Position numbers and translations under genes: made by a program. Under the pieces are notes generated by a model that saw only the letters and a list, made by a program, of their open reading frames with translations, was not told the origin of the DNA and did no database searches. From an uncultured Ruminococcus sp. (GTDB lineage: Bacteria; Bacillota; Clostridia; Oscillospirales; Acutalibacteraceae), in assembly GCA_902798365.1 (NCBI GenBank), contig CADBWP010000024.1, forward strand, positions 1-40,558: a stretch of DNA of 40,558 nt, in the 5' to 3' direction. This document shows, piece by piece, positions 22,822-32,500 of the stretch; the stretch's first letter is position 1; every line of letters begins with the position of its first letter.

Positions 22822-23695
22822 TTACGCCTGCACGCCGAGAGTAACGTCGCACTCGGCAATATACATTTGCAGCAGGGTCACGTCGTCAATGGTAATGCTT
22901 CCGTCGCCGTCGGCGTCGGCAAGCCAGCGCTGATCGTCGCCCGGCTCCTCATACTCCGCAAGGAAGCGCTGGATAAGGGTGGCGTCCTTAACGTCGGTTT
23001 TGCCGTTGCGGTCAGCGTCGCCGAGTGCAAAGGCGGGTTGATTTATCACGGTTACCTCAAACGTCGCGGTATAGCCGTCCGAGGTCACGGTAATGGTCTG
23101 CTTGCCGGTCTTTAAGGCGTTGTAGCCCGACGTCATATAGTTTGTAATCTGCTCGGTGTAGCCCGTGTCGAACACGGCGGAAACCTCAAGACCCGTTAAG
23201 TCGAGCCTGCCGCGCTTCCCGCCTTTAAACCTACAGGAGCAGCATTTTTTGGGGAAACGCCACCTATTTCTATTTTCGTGGGGGTCAGTTTACGTGACGT
23301 CGTTCCGTCACCGAGTTGTCCGAAATGATTATCTCCCCATGTATAAAGACTGCCGTCCGCCGTTATCGCTGCACTATGATAACCTCCAAGCGCGACATAC
23401 TTCACGTTCTCCATTACCTTAACAGGTCGCATTCGGTTTGTAGTTGTCCCGTCGCCGAGCACACCCTCATAATTACGTCCCCACATATAAAGACTACCGT
23501 CGGTTGTTATTGCTGCACTGTAATCATATCCAAGCACGACCTTCTTAACGTTTTCCAATACCTTGACCGGTCTTATTTTACTTATGTTTGTTCCATCGCC
23601 AATTTGTCCGGAAAAATTATCTCCCCATGTATAAAGACTGCCGTCGATTGTTATTGCCGCGCTGTGATTATTATTTTTCTTAACCGTTTCCTCAC
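22822..23695 (-). pseudogene. Decayed secreted RCC1-repeat protein with Ig-like domain and type I dockerin
   Basis: Two frames of one former gene. The right part encodes RCC1-type repeats (HSAAITIDGSLYTWGDN, then GQIGDGT, about three units) and stops at 23196. The left part, in another frame, encodes an Ig-like (Big) domain (LDLTGLEVSAVFDTGY, TATFEVTV) and a type I dockerin with two calcium loops (DADRNGKTDVKD and DADGDGSITIDD) ending at 22822. The frames meet near 23195-23220, so a frameshift is needed. At 23695 a GTG with a GAGGTGG site encodes MRKRLRKIIITA, the look of a signal peptide start, but this runs out of frame into the middle of a repeat. A deletion therefore seems to have removed the rest of the signal and the first repeats. 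With no signal and split frames, the product should not work as an exported dockerin protein. Confidence 0.72.
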
Positions 23696-23827
23696 AAGAC
23701 CACCTCATAAATTTACATGATTTTAAATCATATGCTTTTGTACAACAACTATATTTTACCATATTTTATTAGATACGGCAATCCAAACATTTTACGGGAT
23801 TTTTAGCAATATTGCACATATACCTAT

Positions 23828-23975
23828 GCTAAAAGCCTCCCCTGCGCTAAGGTGATTTCCCTGACAGGGAAAATGTCGCGCAGCGACAAAAGGGTTGCCG
23901 TTTTCGCAGAAAAAGGTGTCAGCGATAGCTGACGGAGGGGTCGAAACAGCTCCCCTTAGCGCAGGGGAGCCTAAC
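23828..23975. mobile_element. MITE-like palindromic repeat
   Basis: A 16 bp terminal inverted repeat, CTCCCCTGCGCTAAGG at 23837-23852 and its complement at 23954-23969, bounds about 100 bp with inner hairpins (TTTCCCTGACAGGGAAA; TGTCGCGCAGCGACA; GTCAGCGATAGCTGAC). No coding capacity. Palindromes with AGCCTCCCCT/AGGGGAGGCT ends are frequent between genes in gut Clostridia. The inner part contains GCTGACGGAGGGGT, a motif I associate with that family. Confidence 0.7.
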
Positions 23976-23993
23976 GTGCTTTCAAAAAGAATA

Positions 23994-24116
23994 CAGTCGG
24001 GCACAAAACCCTGTTCCACACAAACCTTTCTGAACGAAGTTGCAATTGTTACCGAATAGCAAAACACAACGGTCGGGCACGGAAGCCTTCCCCCGCGCAA
24101 ACCTTTCTGCTCGGAC
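23994..24116. repeat. Imperfect direct repeat of about 45 bp
   Basis: Two copies, about 23994-24038 and 24070-24116, share the pattern GTCGGGCAC, a variable middle, CAAACCTTTCTG. They lie between the MITE-like element and the ppdK terminator. No gene is seen in 23763-24173. Confidence 0.6.
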
Positions 24117-24147
24117 TAAAAAAAACGCCTGCCCAAAAGGGCAGGCG
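24117..24147 (-). terminator. Terminator of ppdK
   Basis: Minus strand: CGCCTGCCC-tttt-GGGCAGGCG, perfect 9 bp stem, followed by a run of T (24125-24117). Confidence 0.92.
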
Positions 24148-24173
24148 GTGATTAGAGGCTTTGAAAGCCTTGA

Positions 24174-26801
24174 TTATTTTTCGTTTACAGCAGCCTGTGC
24201 AGCGGCCAGTCTTGCGATGGGCACGCGGAAGGGTGAGCAGGAAACGTAGTCGAGACCGATCTTGTGGCAGAACTCAACGGACGAGGGATCGCCGCCGTGC
24301 TCGCCGCAGATGCCAACGTGCAGCTTGGGATTAACGGGCTTGCCGAGTGTGAGAGCCATTTCCATGAGCTTGCCGACGCCGGTCTGGTCGAGCTTTGCAA
24401 AGGGATCGTTCTCGAAGATCTTGGTGTCGTAGTAAGCGTTGAGGAACTTGCCCGCGTCGTCACGGCTGAAGCCGAAGGTCATCTGGGTAAGGTCGTTGGT
24501 GCCGAAGCAGAAGAAGTCAGCCTCGGTTGCGATCTCGTCGGCGGTAAGAGCCGCTCTGGGGATCTCGATCATGGTGCCTACCTCGTACTCGAGCTCTACG
24601 CCCGCAGCAGCGATCTCGGCGTCGGCAGTCTCTACAACTACCTTCTTAACAAACTTAAGCTCCTTGATCTCGCAAACCAGCGGAATCATGATCTCGGGCT
24701 TAACGTTCCAGTCGGCGTGCTCCTTCTGAACCTCGATAGCAGCGCGGATAACAGCCTTGGTCTGCATCTTTGCGATCTCGGGATAGGTTACTGCAAGGCG
24801 GCAGCCGCGGTGACCCATCATGGGGTTGAACTCGTGCAGCGAAGCGATGAGAGCCTTGATGTCCTCTACGCTCTTGCCCTGTGCGTCTGCAAGCTTCTTG
24901 ATGTCTTCTTCCTCGGTGGGAACGAACTCGTGAAGCGGCGGGTCGAGGAAACGGATGGTTACGGGGCAGCCCTCAAGAGCCTCGTACAGAGCCTTAAAGT
25001 CGCCCTGCTGATAGGGAAGGATCTTGTCGAGAGCAGCTTCTCTCTCCTCTACGGTGTCTGCGCAGATCATCTCGCGGAATGCTGCGATTCTGTCCTCTTC
25101 AAAGAACATGTGCTCGGTACGGCAAAGGCCGATACCCTCTGCGCCCAGCTCTCTTGCCTTTTTGGCGTCGGCGGGTGTGTCGGCGTTGGTTCTTACCTTA
25201 AGCTTTCTGAACTTGTCTGCCCAAGCCATGATTCTGCCGAACTCGCCTGCGATCTCGGCGTCCTTTGTAGCGATGGCGCCGTCGTAGATGTTACCGGTGG
25301 AGCCGTCGATTGAGAGGTAGTCGCCCTCGTGGAACTCTTTGCCTGCGAGAGTGAACTTCTTGTTTTCTTCGTCCATTGCGATGTCGCCGCAGCCGGATAC
25401 ACAGCAGGTGCCCATGCCGCGCGCAACAACGGCAGCGTGAGAGGTCATACCGCCGCGAACTGTCAGGATACCCTGAGAAGCCTTCATGCCGGTGATGTCC
25501 TCGGGAGAGGTCTCAAGACGAACAAGAACAACCTTTTCGCCTCTTGCGTTCCAAGCCTCGGCGTCCTCGGCCGTGAACACGATCTTGCCGCAGGCAGCGC
25601 CGGGAGAAGCGCCCAGACCCTTGCCAATGGGTGTGGCAGCCTTAAGAGCGGCTGTATCAAACTGGGGATGGAGCAGGGTGTCGAGGTTTCTGGGGTCGAT
25701 CATTGCAACGGCCTCTTCCTCGGTTCTCATGCCTTCGTCAACCAGGTCGCAGGCGATCTTAAGAGCAGCCTGAGCTGTTCTCTTGCCGTTTCTGGTCTGG
25801 AGCATATAGAGCTTGCCGTGCTCAACGGTGAACTCCATGTCCTGCATATCTCTGTAGTGGTTTTCGAGGGTAGCGCAAACGTCCTTGAACTGTGCGAATG
25901 CCTCGGGGAATTTCTCTGCCATCTGAGCGATGGGCATGGGAGTGCGAACGCCGGCAACAACGTCTTCGCCCTGAGCGTTGGTAAGGAACTCGCCCATAAG
26001 CTTCTTTTCGCCGGTAGCGGGGTCACGTGTGAACGCAACGCCTGTGCCGCAGTCGTCGCCCATGTTGCCGAACGCCATTGACTGAACGTTAACGGCGGTA
26101 CCCCAGCTGTAGGGGATGTCGTTGTCGCGGCGATATACGTTGGCGCGGGGGTTGTCCCAGGAACGGAATACTGCCATAACGGCGCCCATCAGCTGCTCCT
26201 TGGGATCGTCGGGGAAGTCTGTGCCGATCTTGGATTTGTACTCTGCCTTAAACTGGTTTGCCAGCTCCTTAAGATCGTCGGCGTCGAGGTCAACGTCCTG
26301 AGTAACGCCCTTCTTCTCTTTCATCTGATCGATGAGCTCTTCAAAGTACTTTTTGCCTACTTCCATAACTACGTCGGAATACATCTGGATGAATCTTCTG
26401 TAGCAGTCCCAAGCCCAGCGGGGGTTGCCGGACATTTCGGCTATTGTGTTAACAACGGTCTCGTTAAGGCCGAGGTTGAGAATTGTATCCATCATACCGG
26501 GCATGGAAGCTCTTGCACCCGAACGAACTGATACGAGGAGGGGATTCTCTTCGTCACCGAACTTCTTGCCGGTGATCTCTTCCATCTTGCCGATGTACTC
26601 GTTGATCTGAGACTGAATCTCGTCGTTGATCTTTTTGCCGTCCTCATAATACTGAGTACAAGCCTCTGTTGTAATGGTGAAGCCCTGGGGAACGGGAAGT
26701 CCCATGCCTGTCATTTCGGCCAGGTTGGCGCCCTTACCGCCGAGGAGCTCACGCATGTTAGCGTTACCTTCCGAGAAAAGGTAAACCCATTTTCTTGCCA
26801 T
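24174..26801 (-). CDS. ppdK: Pyruvate, phosphate dikinase
   Basis: Interconverts pyruvate, ATP and phosphate with PEP, AMP and pyrophosphate; a key glycolytic enzyme in PPi-using anaerobes. The 875 residues run from MARKWVYLF, with the GGKGANLAEM nucleotide-binding start and RSGARASMPGMMDT. They continue through the phosphohistidine motif GGMTSHAAVVARGMG to the PEP-binding domain with FGTNDLTQMTFG and the catalytic GICGEHGGDP. Length is normal. The ATG at 26801 has a GGAGG site 9 bases away; the frame is open to 26879, but that part precedes the ribosome site. Codon choice is strongly biased (CTT, AAG, GAG), which suggests high expression. Confidence 0.97.
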   Translation of the reverse strand: MARKWVYLFSEGNANMRELLGGKGANLAEMTGMGLPVPQGFTITTEACTQYYEDGKKINDEIQSQINEYIGKMEEITGKKFGDEENPLLVSVRSGARASMPGMMDTILNLGLNETVVNTIAEMSGNPRWAWDCYRRFIQMYSDVVMEVGKKYFEELIDQMKEKKGVTQDVDLDADDLKELANQFKAEYKSKIGTDFPDDPKEQLMGAVMAVFRSWDNPRANVYRRDNDIPYSWGTAVNVQSMAFGNMGDDCGTGVAFTRDPATGEKKLMGEFLTNAQGEDVVAGVRTPMPIAQMAEKFPEAFAQFKDVCATLENHYRDMQDMEFTVEHGKLYMLQTRNGKRTAQAALKIACDLVDEGMRTEEEAVAMIDPRNLDTLLHPQFDTAALKAATPIGKGLGASPGAACGKIVFTAEDAEAWNARGEKVVLVRLETSPEDITGMKASQGILTVRGGMTSHAAVVARGMGTCCVSGCGDIAMDEENKKFTLAGKEFHEGDYLSIDGSTGNIYDGAIATKDAEIAGEFGRIMAWADKFRKLKVRTNADTPADAKKARELGAEGIGLCRTEHMFFEEDRIAAFREMICADTVEEREAALDKILPYQQGDFKALYEALEGCPVTIRFLDPPLHEFVPTEEEDIKKLADAQGKSVEDIKALIASLHEFNPMMGHRGCRLAVTYPEIAKMQTKAVIRAAIEVQKEHADWNVKPEIMIPLVCEIKELKFVKKVVVETADAEIAAAGVELEYEVGTMIEIPRAALTADEIATEADFFCFGTNDLTQMTFGFSRDDAGKFLNAYYDTKIFENDPFAKLDQTGVGKLMEMALTLGKPVNPKLHVGICGEHGGDPSSVEFCHKIGLDYVSCSPFRVPIARLAAAQAAVNEK

Positions 26802-26881
26802 AGTGGTAATCCTCCTATATAAGTGTTTGATACGGCCGCGGCGAACGGTATATGTCGCCGTCATGTATAAGCCTAACAAGT

Positions 26882-26890
26882 ATTATACCA
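26882..26890 (-). promoter_or_regulatory. Extended -10 promoter of ppdK
   Basis: Minus strand TGGTATAAT with TATAAT at 26887-26882. No good -35. The gap 26802-27120 holds this promoter, that of glmU and AT-rich DNA; no gene is seen there. Confidence 0.6.
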
Positions 26891-27035
26891 AAGTTTGACG
26901 AAAATAGCTACATTTTTTTGAAATTTTTTCTGATAAAAAACAACTTTAAATTTTATTAATATTGTATAAAACGTTTAATTTGCATTAAAACGCCCTTTTT
27001 TTCTTTTTTGCACTTAAATTTCGAGCTTTTTGTGC

Positions 27036-27041
27036 GATAAT
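27036..27041 (+). promoter_or_regulatory. Possible promoter of the glmU-prs-pth-mfd cluster
   Basis: TGC followed by GATAAT at 27036-27041, an extended -10 form. No -35 at proper spacing was found, so this is tentative. Confidence 0.4.
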
Positions 27042-27120
27042 GTTACCGACCCGAGCGGCGCTCTTTTGTTGCAGAGGCGGCGCTTAGGGGATAATGACTA
27101 TTTGATTTGCGAGGTTTCGT

Positions 27121-27870
27121 ATGAACAGCTGCGCTATTATACTGGCGGGCGGCGAGGGCAAGCGGATGAAGTCCGACAAGCCAAAGACCCTCTCACCCGT
27201 ACTGGGAAAGCCCATGCTGACGTGGGTGGTGTCTGCCCTGCACAAGGCGGGCATAGACGACATCTGCATAGTAAAGGGCTACAAAAAGGAATGTATCGAC
27301 GAATATATCGACGAAACGGGCTTGAAGGCGGAAAGCGTTTATCAGGCGGAGCGTCTGGGCACAGGCCATGCCGTTATGATGGCAAAGGACTTTTTGCGCA
27401 GCCGCGGCGGCAACGTCGTTATTCTGAACGGCGACGCGCCGTTTATGTCGGCTCAGACCATCGCCGATTCGCTTGAACAGCACAAATCGACCGGCAGCGC
27501 CGCAACGGTGATCTCTGCAAGGGTTGACGACCCCGCCGGCTACGGCAGGATAGTGCGCGCTGAGGACGGCAGCCTGAGGGCTATTGTTGAGCACAAGGAC
27601 GCCGACCCCGAGACCCTTAAGATAAACGAGGTCAACTCGGGCGGATATTGGTTTGACAGCGAGCTGCTGCTGAGCGTGCTTGACAGGATAAAGTCCGAAA
27701 ACGCCGCCGGCGAGTATTATCTGCCCGACGCGGTAAAGCTATTGCTGGACGACGGCAAAACCGTGGGAGCCTTCACCGCCGAAAACAGCGACGCGGTGCT
27801 TGGTGCAAACGACCCCGCCCAGCTTGAGGAGCTTAACCAAATAGCAAGAGCAAAGGGCTATTCGTGCTGA
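27121..27870 (+). CDS. glmU: GlmU-type UDP-N-acetylglucosamine pyrophosphorylase, uridylyltransferase domain only
   Basis: Makes UDP-GlcNAc from GlcNAc-1-P and UTP. The 249 residues match the N-terminal domain of GlmU: LAGGEGKRMKSDKPK, GTGHAV, LNGDAP, GYGRIVR, EHKDA, NSGGYWF, and the linker helix region GANDPAQLEELN. Normal GlmU continues for about 200 more residues of left-handed beta-helix that acetylates glucosamine-1-P. Here the frame stops, and prs starts 60 bp later, so that domain is absent and not merely split. The position ahead of prs, pth and mfd is that of glmU in Firmicutes, which supports the name. A separate acetyltransferase should exist elsewhere. The ATG has a GAGG site. Confidence 0.85.
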   Translation: MNSCAIILAGGEGKRMKSDKPKTLSPVLGKPMLTWVVSALHKAGIDDICIVKGYKKECIDEYIDETGLKAESVYQAERLGTGHAVMMAKDFLRSRGGNVVILNGDAPFMSAQTIADSLEQHKSTGSAATVISARVDDPAGYGRIVRAEDGSLRAIVEHKDADPETLKINEVNSGGYWFDSELLLSVLDRIKSENAAGEYYLPDAVKLLLDDGKTVGAFTAENSDAVLGANDPAQLEELNQIARAKGYSC

Positions 27871-27929
27871 ATAACCTGTAATCATAACAACAATCATTCA
27901 TATCAACACAGAGTAAAAGGAGCACAAAA

Positions 27930-28889
27930 ATGAATTTTCACGGAAAAGACATCAAAATCTTCTCAGGCAACTCCAATGTTGATGTTGCGCAGGGAATCGC
28001 AGGCTGTCTGGGTCTGCCGCTGGGCAAAAGCGACTGCACACACTTCTCGGACGGAGAGATAGCCGTATCGCTTCACGAGTCCGTGCGCGGCAGCGACTGC
28101 TTTATCGTTCAGTCAACCTGCACGCCCGTCAACGACAATCTGATGGAAATGCTCATTATGATCGACGCCATGAAGCGCGCCTCCGCCGCGAGGATAACCG
28201 CCGTTATGCCCTACTTCGGCTATGCCAGACAGGACAGAAAGGCAAAGGCGAGAGATCCGATCTCGGCAAAGCTTTGCGCCGACATCATCACCACGGCGGG
28301 CGCAGACCGCGTGCTCACCATGGATCTGCACGCCAATCAGATACAGGGCTTTTTCAACATTCCCGTTGACCACCTTCACGGCGCGGGGATCCTTGCCAAC
28401 CACATGAGAGAAAAGATCGGCGGCAACTTTGACGACTTCATCGTTGTATCTCCCGACCTGGGCTCCGTTACCCGTTCCAGAAACTTCGCGTCAAAGATCG
28501 GCACGGCTCTCGCCATCATCGACAAGCGCCGCCCCAAGGCAAACGTATGCGAGGTAATGAACATTATCGGCGACGCCAAGGGCAAAAAGGTAATTCTGGT
28601 TGACGATATGATAGACACCGCAGGAACCCTGTGCAACGCGGCAAACGCCATTGTTGAAAAGGGCGGCGCCACAGAGGTTTATGCCTGCGCTACCCACGGC
28701 GTGCTTTCGGGTCCCGCCGTTGAGCGCATAAAGAACAGCGCAATCAAGGAGGTCATCCTGCTCGACACCATTCCGATCCCCGAGGAGAAGATGATCGACA
28801 AGTTCACCGTGCTTCCCACCTCGCCCATCTTTGCCGAGGCTATAGCGCGAATCTACAACGACAAGCCCTTTACGGCTGCGTTCAGCTGA
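27930..28889 (+). CDS. prs: Ribose-phosphate pyrophosphokinase
   Basis: Makes PRPP from ribose-5-phosphate and ATP for nucleotide, histidine and tryptophan synthesis. The 319-residue protein has the class I features DLHANQIQGFF (metal/ATP) and the PRPP loop VDDMIDTAGTL, and FSGNSNVDVAQGIAG near the N-terminus. Normal length. A GGAG site precedes the ATG. It follows glmU by 59 bp in the conserved order. Confidence 0.96.
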   Translation: MNFHGKDIKIFSGNSNVDVAQGIAGCLGLPLGKSDCTHFSDGEIAVSLHESVRGSDCFIVQSTCTPVNDNLMEMLIMIDAMKRASAARITAVMPYFGYARQDRKAKARDPISAKLCADIITTAGADRVLTMDLHANQIQGFFNIPVDHLHGAGILANHMREKIGGNFDDFIVVSPDLGSVTRSRNFASKIGTALAIIDKRRPKANVCEVMNIIGDAKGKKVILVDDMIDTAGTLCNAANAIVEKGGATEVYACATHGVLSGPAVERIKNSAIKEVILLDTIPIPEEKMIDKFTVLPTSPIFAEAIARIYNDKPFTAAFS

Positions 28890-28925
28890 TTTGACAAAAT
28901 TCTTTTAAAGAACAATATATAATAA

Positions 28926-28956
28926 ACAGGCGGACTTCAAAAGAGTCCGCCCTGTC
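28926..28956 (+). terminator. Hairpin between prs and pth
   Basis: An 8 bp stem GGCGGACT (28929-28936) with AGTCCGCC (28944-28951), extended by ACA/TGT after a bulge. There is no T-run, so it may be a partial terminator or a processing site. Confidence 0.45.
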
Positions 28957-28983
28957 TGCGTATGCAGAATACAAGGAGACGCA

Positions 28984-29577
28984 ATGTTTGGAAGGACAAA
29001 AACGGGAGGCGCACCCGAGTTTATTATTGTCGGGCTGGGCAACCCCGACCGCAAATATGAAAACACGCGCCACAACTGCGGCTGGCTGGCTGTTGACTTT
29101 CTTGCCGAAAAGCTCGGCTGCAGGCTGAACAGGATAAAATTCAAAAGCTTTACCGGCACGGCGGAGCTCGGCGGCAAAAACGTGCTGCTTATGAAGCCGA
29201 CCACCTATATGAACAACAGCGGTCAGGCTGTGGTTGAGGCGATGAGCTTTTACAAGCTGAAGCCTGAAAACGTCATAGTTATTTTTGACGACGTGTCGCT
29301 GGACGTAGGCAAAATGCGTATTCGCCAAAAGGGCAGCGACGGCGGTCAGAAGGGTATGCGCAGCATTATTTATCTGAGCGGCAGCGACGCCTTTCCGCGC
29401 ATTAAAATAGGTATAGGCGCAAAGCCCGAGCACTACGGCGATCTGGCTGACTGGGTGCTGTCCAAGTTTTCGGCGGACGAGCGCAAAACGCTTGATACGG
29501 TGTTTGACAACGCCTGCGGCGCGGCGGAGCTGATGGTGCAGGGCAAAACAGACCGCGCCATGAATATTTACAACTGA
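28984..29577 (+). CDS. pth: Peptidyl-tRNA hydrolase
   Basis: Recycles peptidyl-tRNA released from stalled ribosomes. The 197 residues include IVGLGNPDRKYENTRHN with catalytic H30, KPTTYMNNSG, and IFDDVSLDVGKMRIRQKG, the usual Pth signature set. It has a short extra N-terminus (FGRTKTGGAPE). An AAGGAG site precedes the ATG. The mfd gene follows 10 bp later. The ctc gene that sits between prs and pth in Bacillus is missing. Confidence 0.96.
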   Translation: MFGRTKTGGAPEFIIVGLGNPDRKYENTRHNCGWLAVDFLAEKLGCRLNRIKFKSFTGTAELGGKNVLLMKPTTYMNNSGQAVVEAMSFYKLKPENVIVIFDDVSLDVGKMRIRQKGSDGGQKGMRSIIYLSGSDAFPRIKIGIGAKPEHYGDLADWVLSKFSADERKTLDTVFDNACGAAELMVQGKTDRAMNIYN

Positions 29578-29587
29578 GGCAGGCGCA

Positions 29588-32500
29588 ATGGCAAATAACA
29601 GAATGAGCTTTCTGCCCGCGGTGTTCGGGCAGGAACCGGCTTTTCAAAACCTTTTGAAAAGCGCAAAAACAGGAAGATCGCTTTGCGTGTCGGGGCTTTC
29701 CCCGGTGGGCAAGGCAAACATTATAAACGCGCTGTGCAGGGCAAAGAAAAAGCCCGCGCTGTGCATAGCCTCCGACGAAAAGGAGGCGCAGACCCTGTGC
29801 AACGATTTGGCTTGCATGGGGCTTTCGGCGTTTGTATATCCCGTGCGCGACTACAACTTTTCGGAGCTGCAAAGCCGCTCGCGCGAGTATGAGCACGCAA
29901 GGCTAAAGGTGCTGCTCAGGCTGCTCGGCGGCGAATGTGACGTGGCAATAGCCTGCGTTGACGCCGCGGCTCAGCTAACCGTTCCGCGCGAAGTGCTGCG
30001 CGACGCGTCGCTTGTGTTTGAGGAGGGGCGCGAGGTGCCGATAGAAAAAGCCGTGCGCACCCTCACCCTGCTGGGCTACGAAAGGTTTGACGCGGTTGAC
30101 GGCAGCGGACAGTTTTCGCTGCGCGGAGGTATCCTCGACTTCTTCATGCCCGACGCCGAATACCCGATTCGCGCCGAGTTCTGGGGCGACGAGATATGCG
30201 ACCTGAGCTATTTTGATGTTGAGACCCAGCGCAGGTTCAAAAAGGCGGGCGTGGTCAGGCTTTCGCCCTCCGCCGAAATAATAATTGAGGATCGCGCCGC
30301 CGTAGCCGAAAAGATTCGCCGCAGGGCGGGGCTTCTGCGCGGAAAAACAGCCGCCAAGGCACGCGAAAGGCTGTGCTCCGAGGCGGACATGATACAAAAC
30401 GGCGCGGCTGTGACCAACGCCGACAAGTTTATAGGACAGATATATGAAAACCCCGAGTGCCTTTTTGACTACATGGAACGCGACACCCTGCTTTTTGTGT
30501 CGGAGTTTGCAAACGTCCGCGACCGCGGCAGGGCGGCTGATTATCAGCTGGCGGAGCTGCTTAAGCAGAGCTTTGAGGACGGCATATTGGGGCGCGGCTT
30601 TGACCGATTTTCGCTGAGCTTCGGCGAGGTGACCGAGCGGCTGGAGGCTCACGGTGCGGTGCTGCTCGAAAGCTTTGTGCACGGCAGCATACCAATCAAG
30701 CTTTCGGACGTCATCAGCTTTTCCGCAAAGCAGCTAAACCGCTGGGGCGGCTCCTACAGCCAGCTGACCGAGGATCTTAACGGTCTGTTTTCGGGCGGCA
30801 GCAGCGGCGTTATTCTTGCCGGCACCCAAAAGGCGGCGGAAAACCTGTGCAAAAACCTGCGCGAGGACAATTATCCCGCCGAATATGCCGCGTCTCTTTC
30901 AAAAACGGAGCGCGGCAGGATATATGTTATGAGCGGAGCGTTGAGCGCCGGCTTTGAGCTTCCGGGCGAAAAGTTCTTTTTGATAACCTACGGTCAGGCG
31001 GCATACCGACCCGCCGCCAAAAAACGCAGCCGCAAAAAAGAGGGCAAAGAGATATACAGCCTGTCCGAGCTTTCGGCGGGCGATTATGTGGTTCACAACA
31101 TTCACGGCATAGGCGTGTTCGGCGGCATACGCAAGATAGACTCACACGGAGTAGTAAAGGACTATATAAAGATAGATTACGCCAAGGGCGACGTGCTGTA
31201 TGTGCCCGTCACCCAGCTTGACATGGTGGCAAAATACATAGGCGCGCAGGAAAACTCGCGCGTAAAGCTCAGCCGCCTCGGCTCGGGCGACTGGCAAAAG
31301 TCAAAGGCGCGCGTAAAGTCCTCGGTAAAGGACATAGCCAAGGAGCTTATCGCCCTGTATTCGGCGAGAATGAAGGCAAAGGGCTACGCCTTTTCGGGCG
31401 ACAGCGAATGGCAGCGCGACTTTGAGGCGCGTTTTGAATATGACGAAACGCCCGACCAGCTTGTTTGCATACGCGAGATAAAGCGCGACATGGAGCGTCC
31501 TGCGCCCATGGACAGGCTGCTGTGCGGCGACGTGGGCTTCGGCAAGACCGAGGTAGCCCTGCGCGCCGCCTTCAAATGCGTTGCAGACAGCAAGCAATGC
31601 GCCCTGCTCTGCCCCACCACCATTTTGGCGTGGCAGCATTACCAGACCGTAACCAAGCGGTTTGAAGGCTATCCCATACGCGTTGAGCTGCTGTCGCGCT
31701 TTCGCACCGCAAAGCAGCAGAAGGAGATTTTGGAAAGGCTTAAGCGCGGCGAGGTGGATATGGTCGTGGGCACCCACCGCCTTGTGCAGAAGGACGTGCT
31801 GTTCCGCGACCTTGGGCTTGCAATAATCGACGAGGAGCAGCGGTTCGGCGTGGCGCAAAAGGAACGGTTCAAGGAGCTGTGCAAAAACGTTGACGTGCTG
31901 ACCCTGTCGGCTACGCCCATTCCGCGCACGCTTAACATGGCGATGAGCGGACTGCGCGACATGAGCATAATAGAAGAGGCTCCGCTCAACCGCCAGCCCG
32001 TGCAGACCTATGTTTTGGAGCATGACGAGGCTGTTGTTAACGAAGCCGTAAGGCGCGAGCTTAGGCGCGGCGGTCAGGTGTTTTACCTGCACAACAACGT
32101 CGAGACCATAAGCTCCTGCGCCGCCCGCATACACGAGGCTGTTCCCGAGGCGAGGATAGCCGTGGGTCACGGCAAGATGAACGAGCAGGAGCTGAGCGAG
32201 GTTTGGCGCGCCATGCTTGAGCAGGAGATTGACGTGCTTGTGTGCACCACCATAATAGAAACGGGAGTTGATTTGCCCAACGCCAACACCCTTATAATAG
32301 AAAACGCCGACCGCATGGGGCTTTCTCAGCTTCACCAGCTGCGCGGCAGGGTGGGCAGAAGCGCAAGGCGGGCATACGCCTACTTTACCTTCCGCCGCAA
32401 CAAGGTGCTCAGCGAGATACAGCAAAAGCGCCTTGAGGCGATACGCGAGTTCACCGAGTTCGGCAGCGGCTTCAAGATAGCCATGCGCGACCTTGAGCTG

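Noticed and set aside
24264-25313. Long plus-strand frame opposite ppdK
   Set aside because: Antisense shadow of a highly conserved enzyme gene, with no independent start signals.
28890-28983. A ctc/L25 gene expected between prs and pth
   Set aside because: Only 94 bp with a hairpin; there is no room or coding signal for it.
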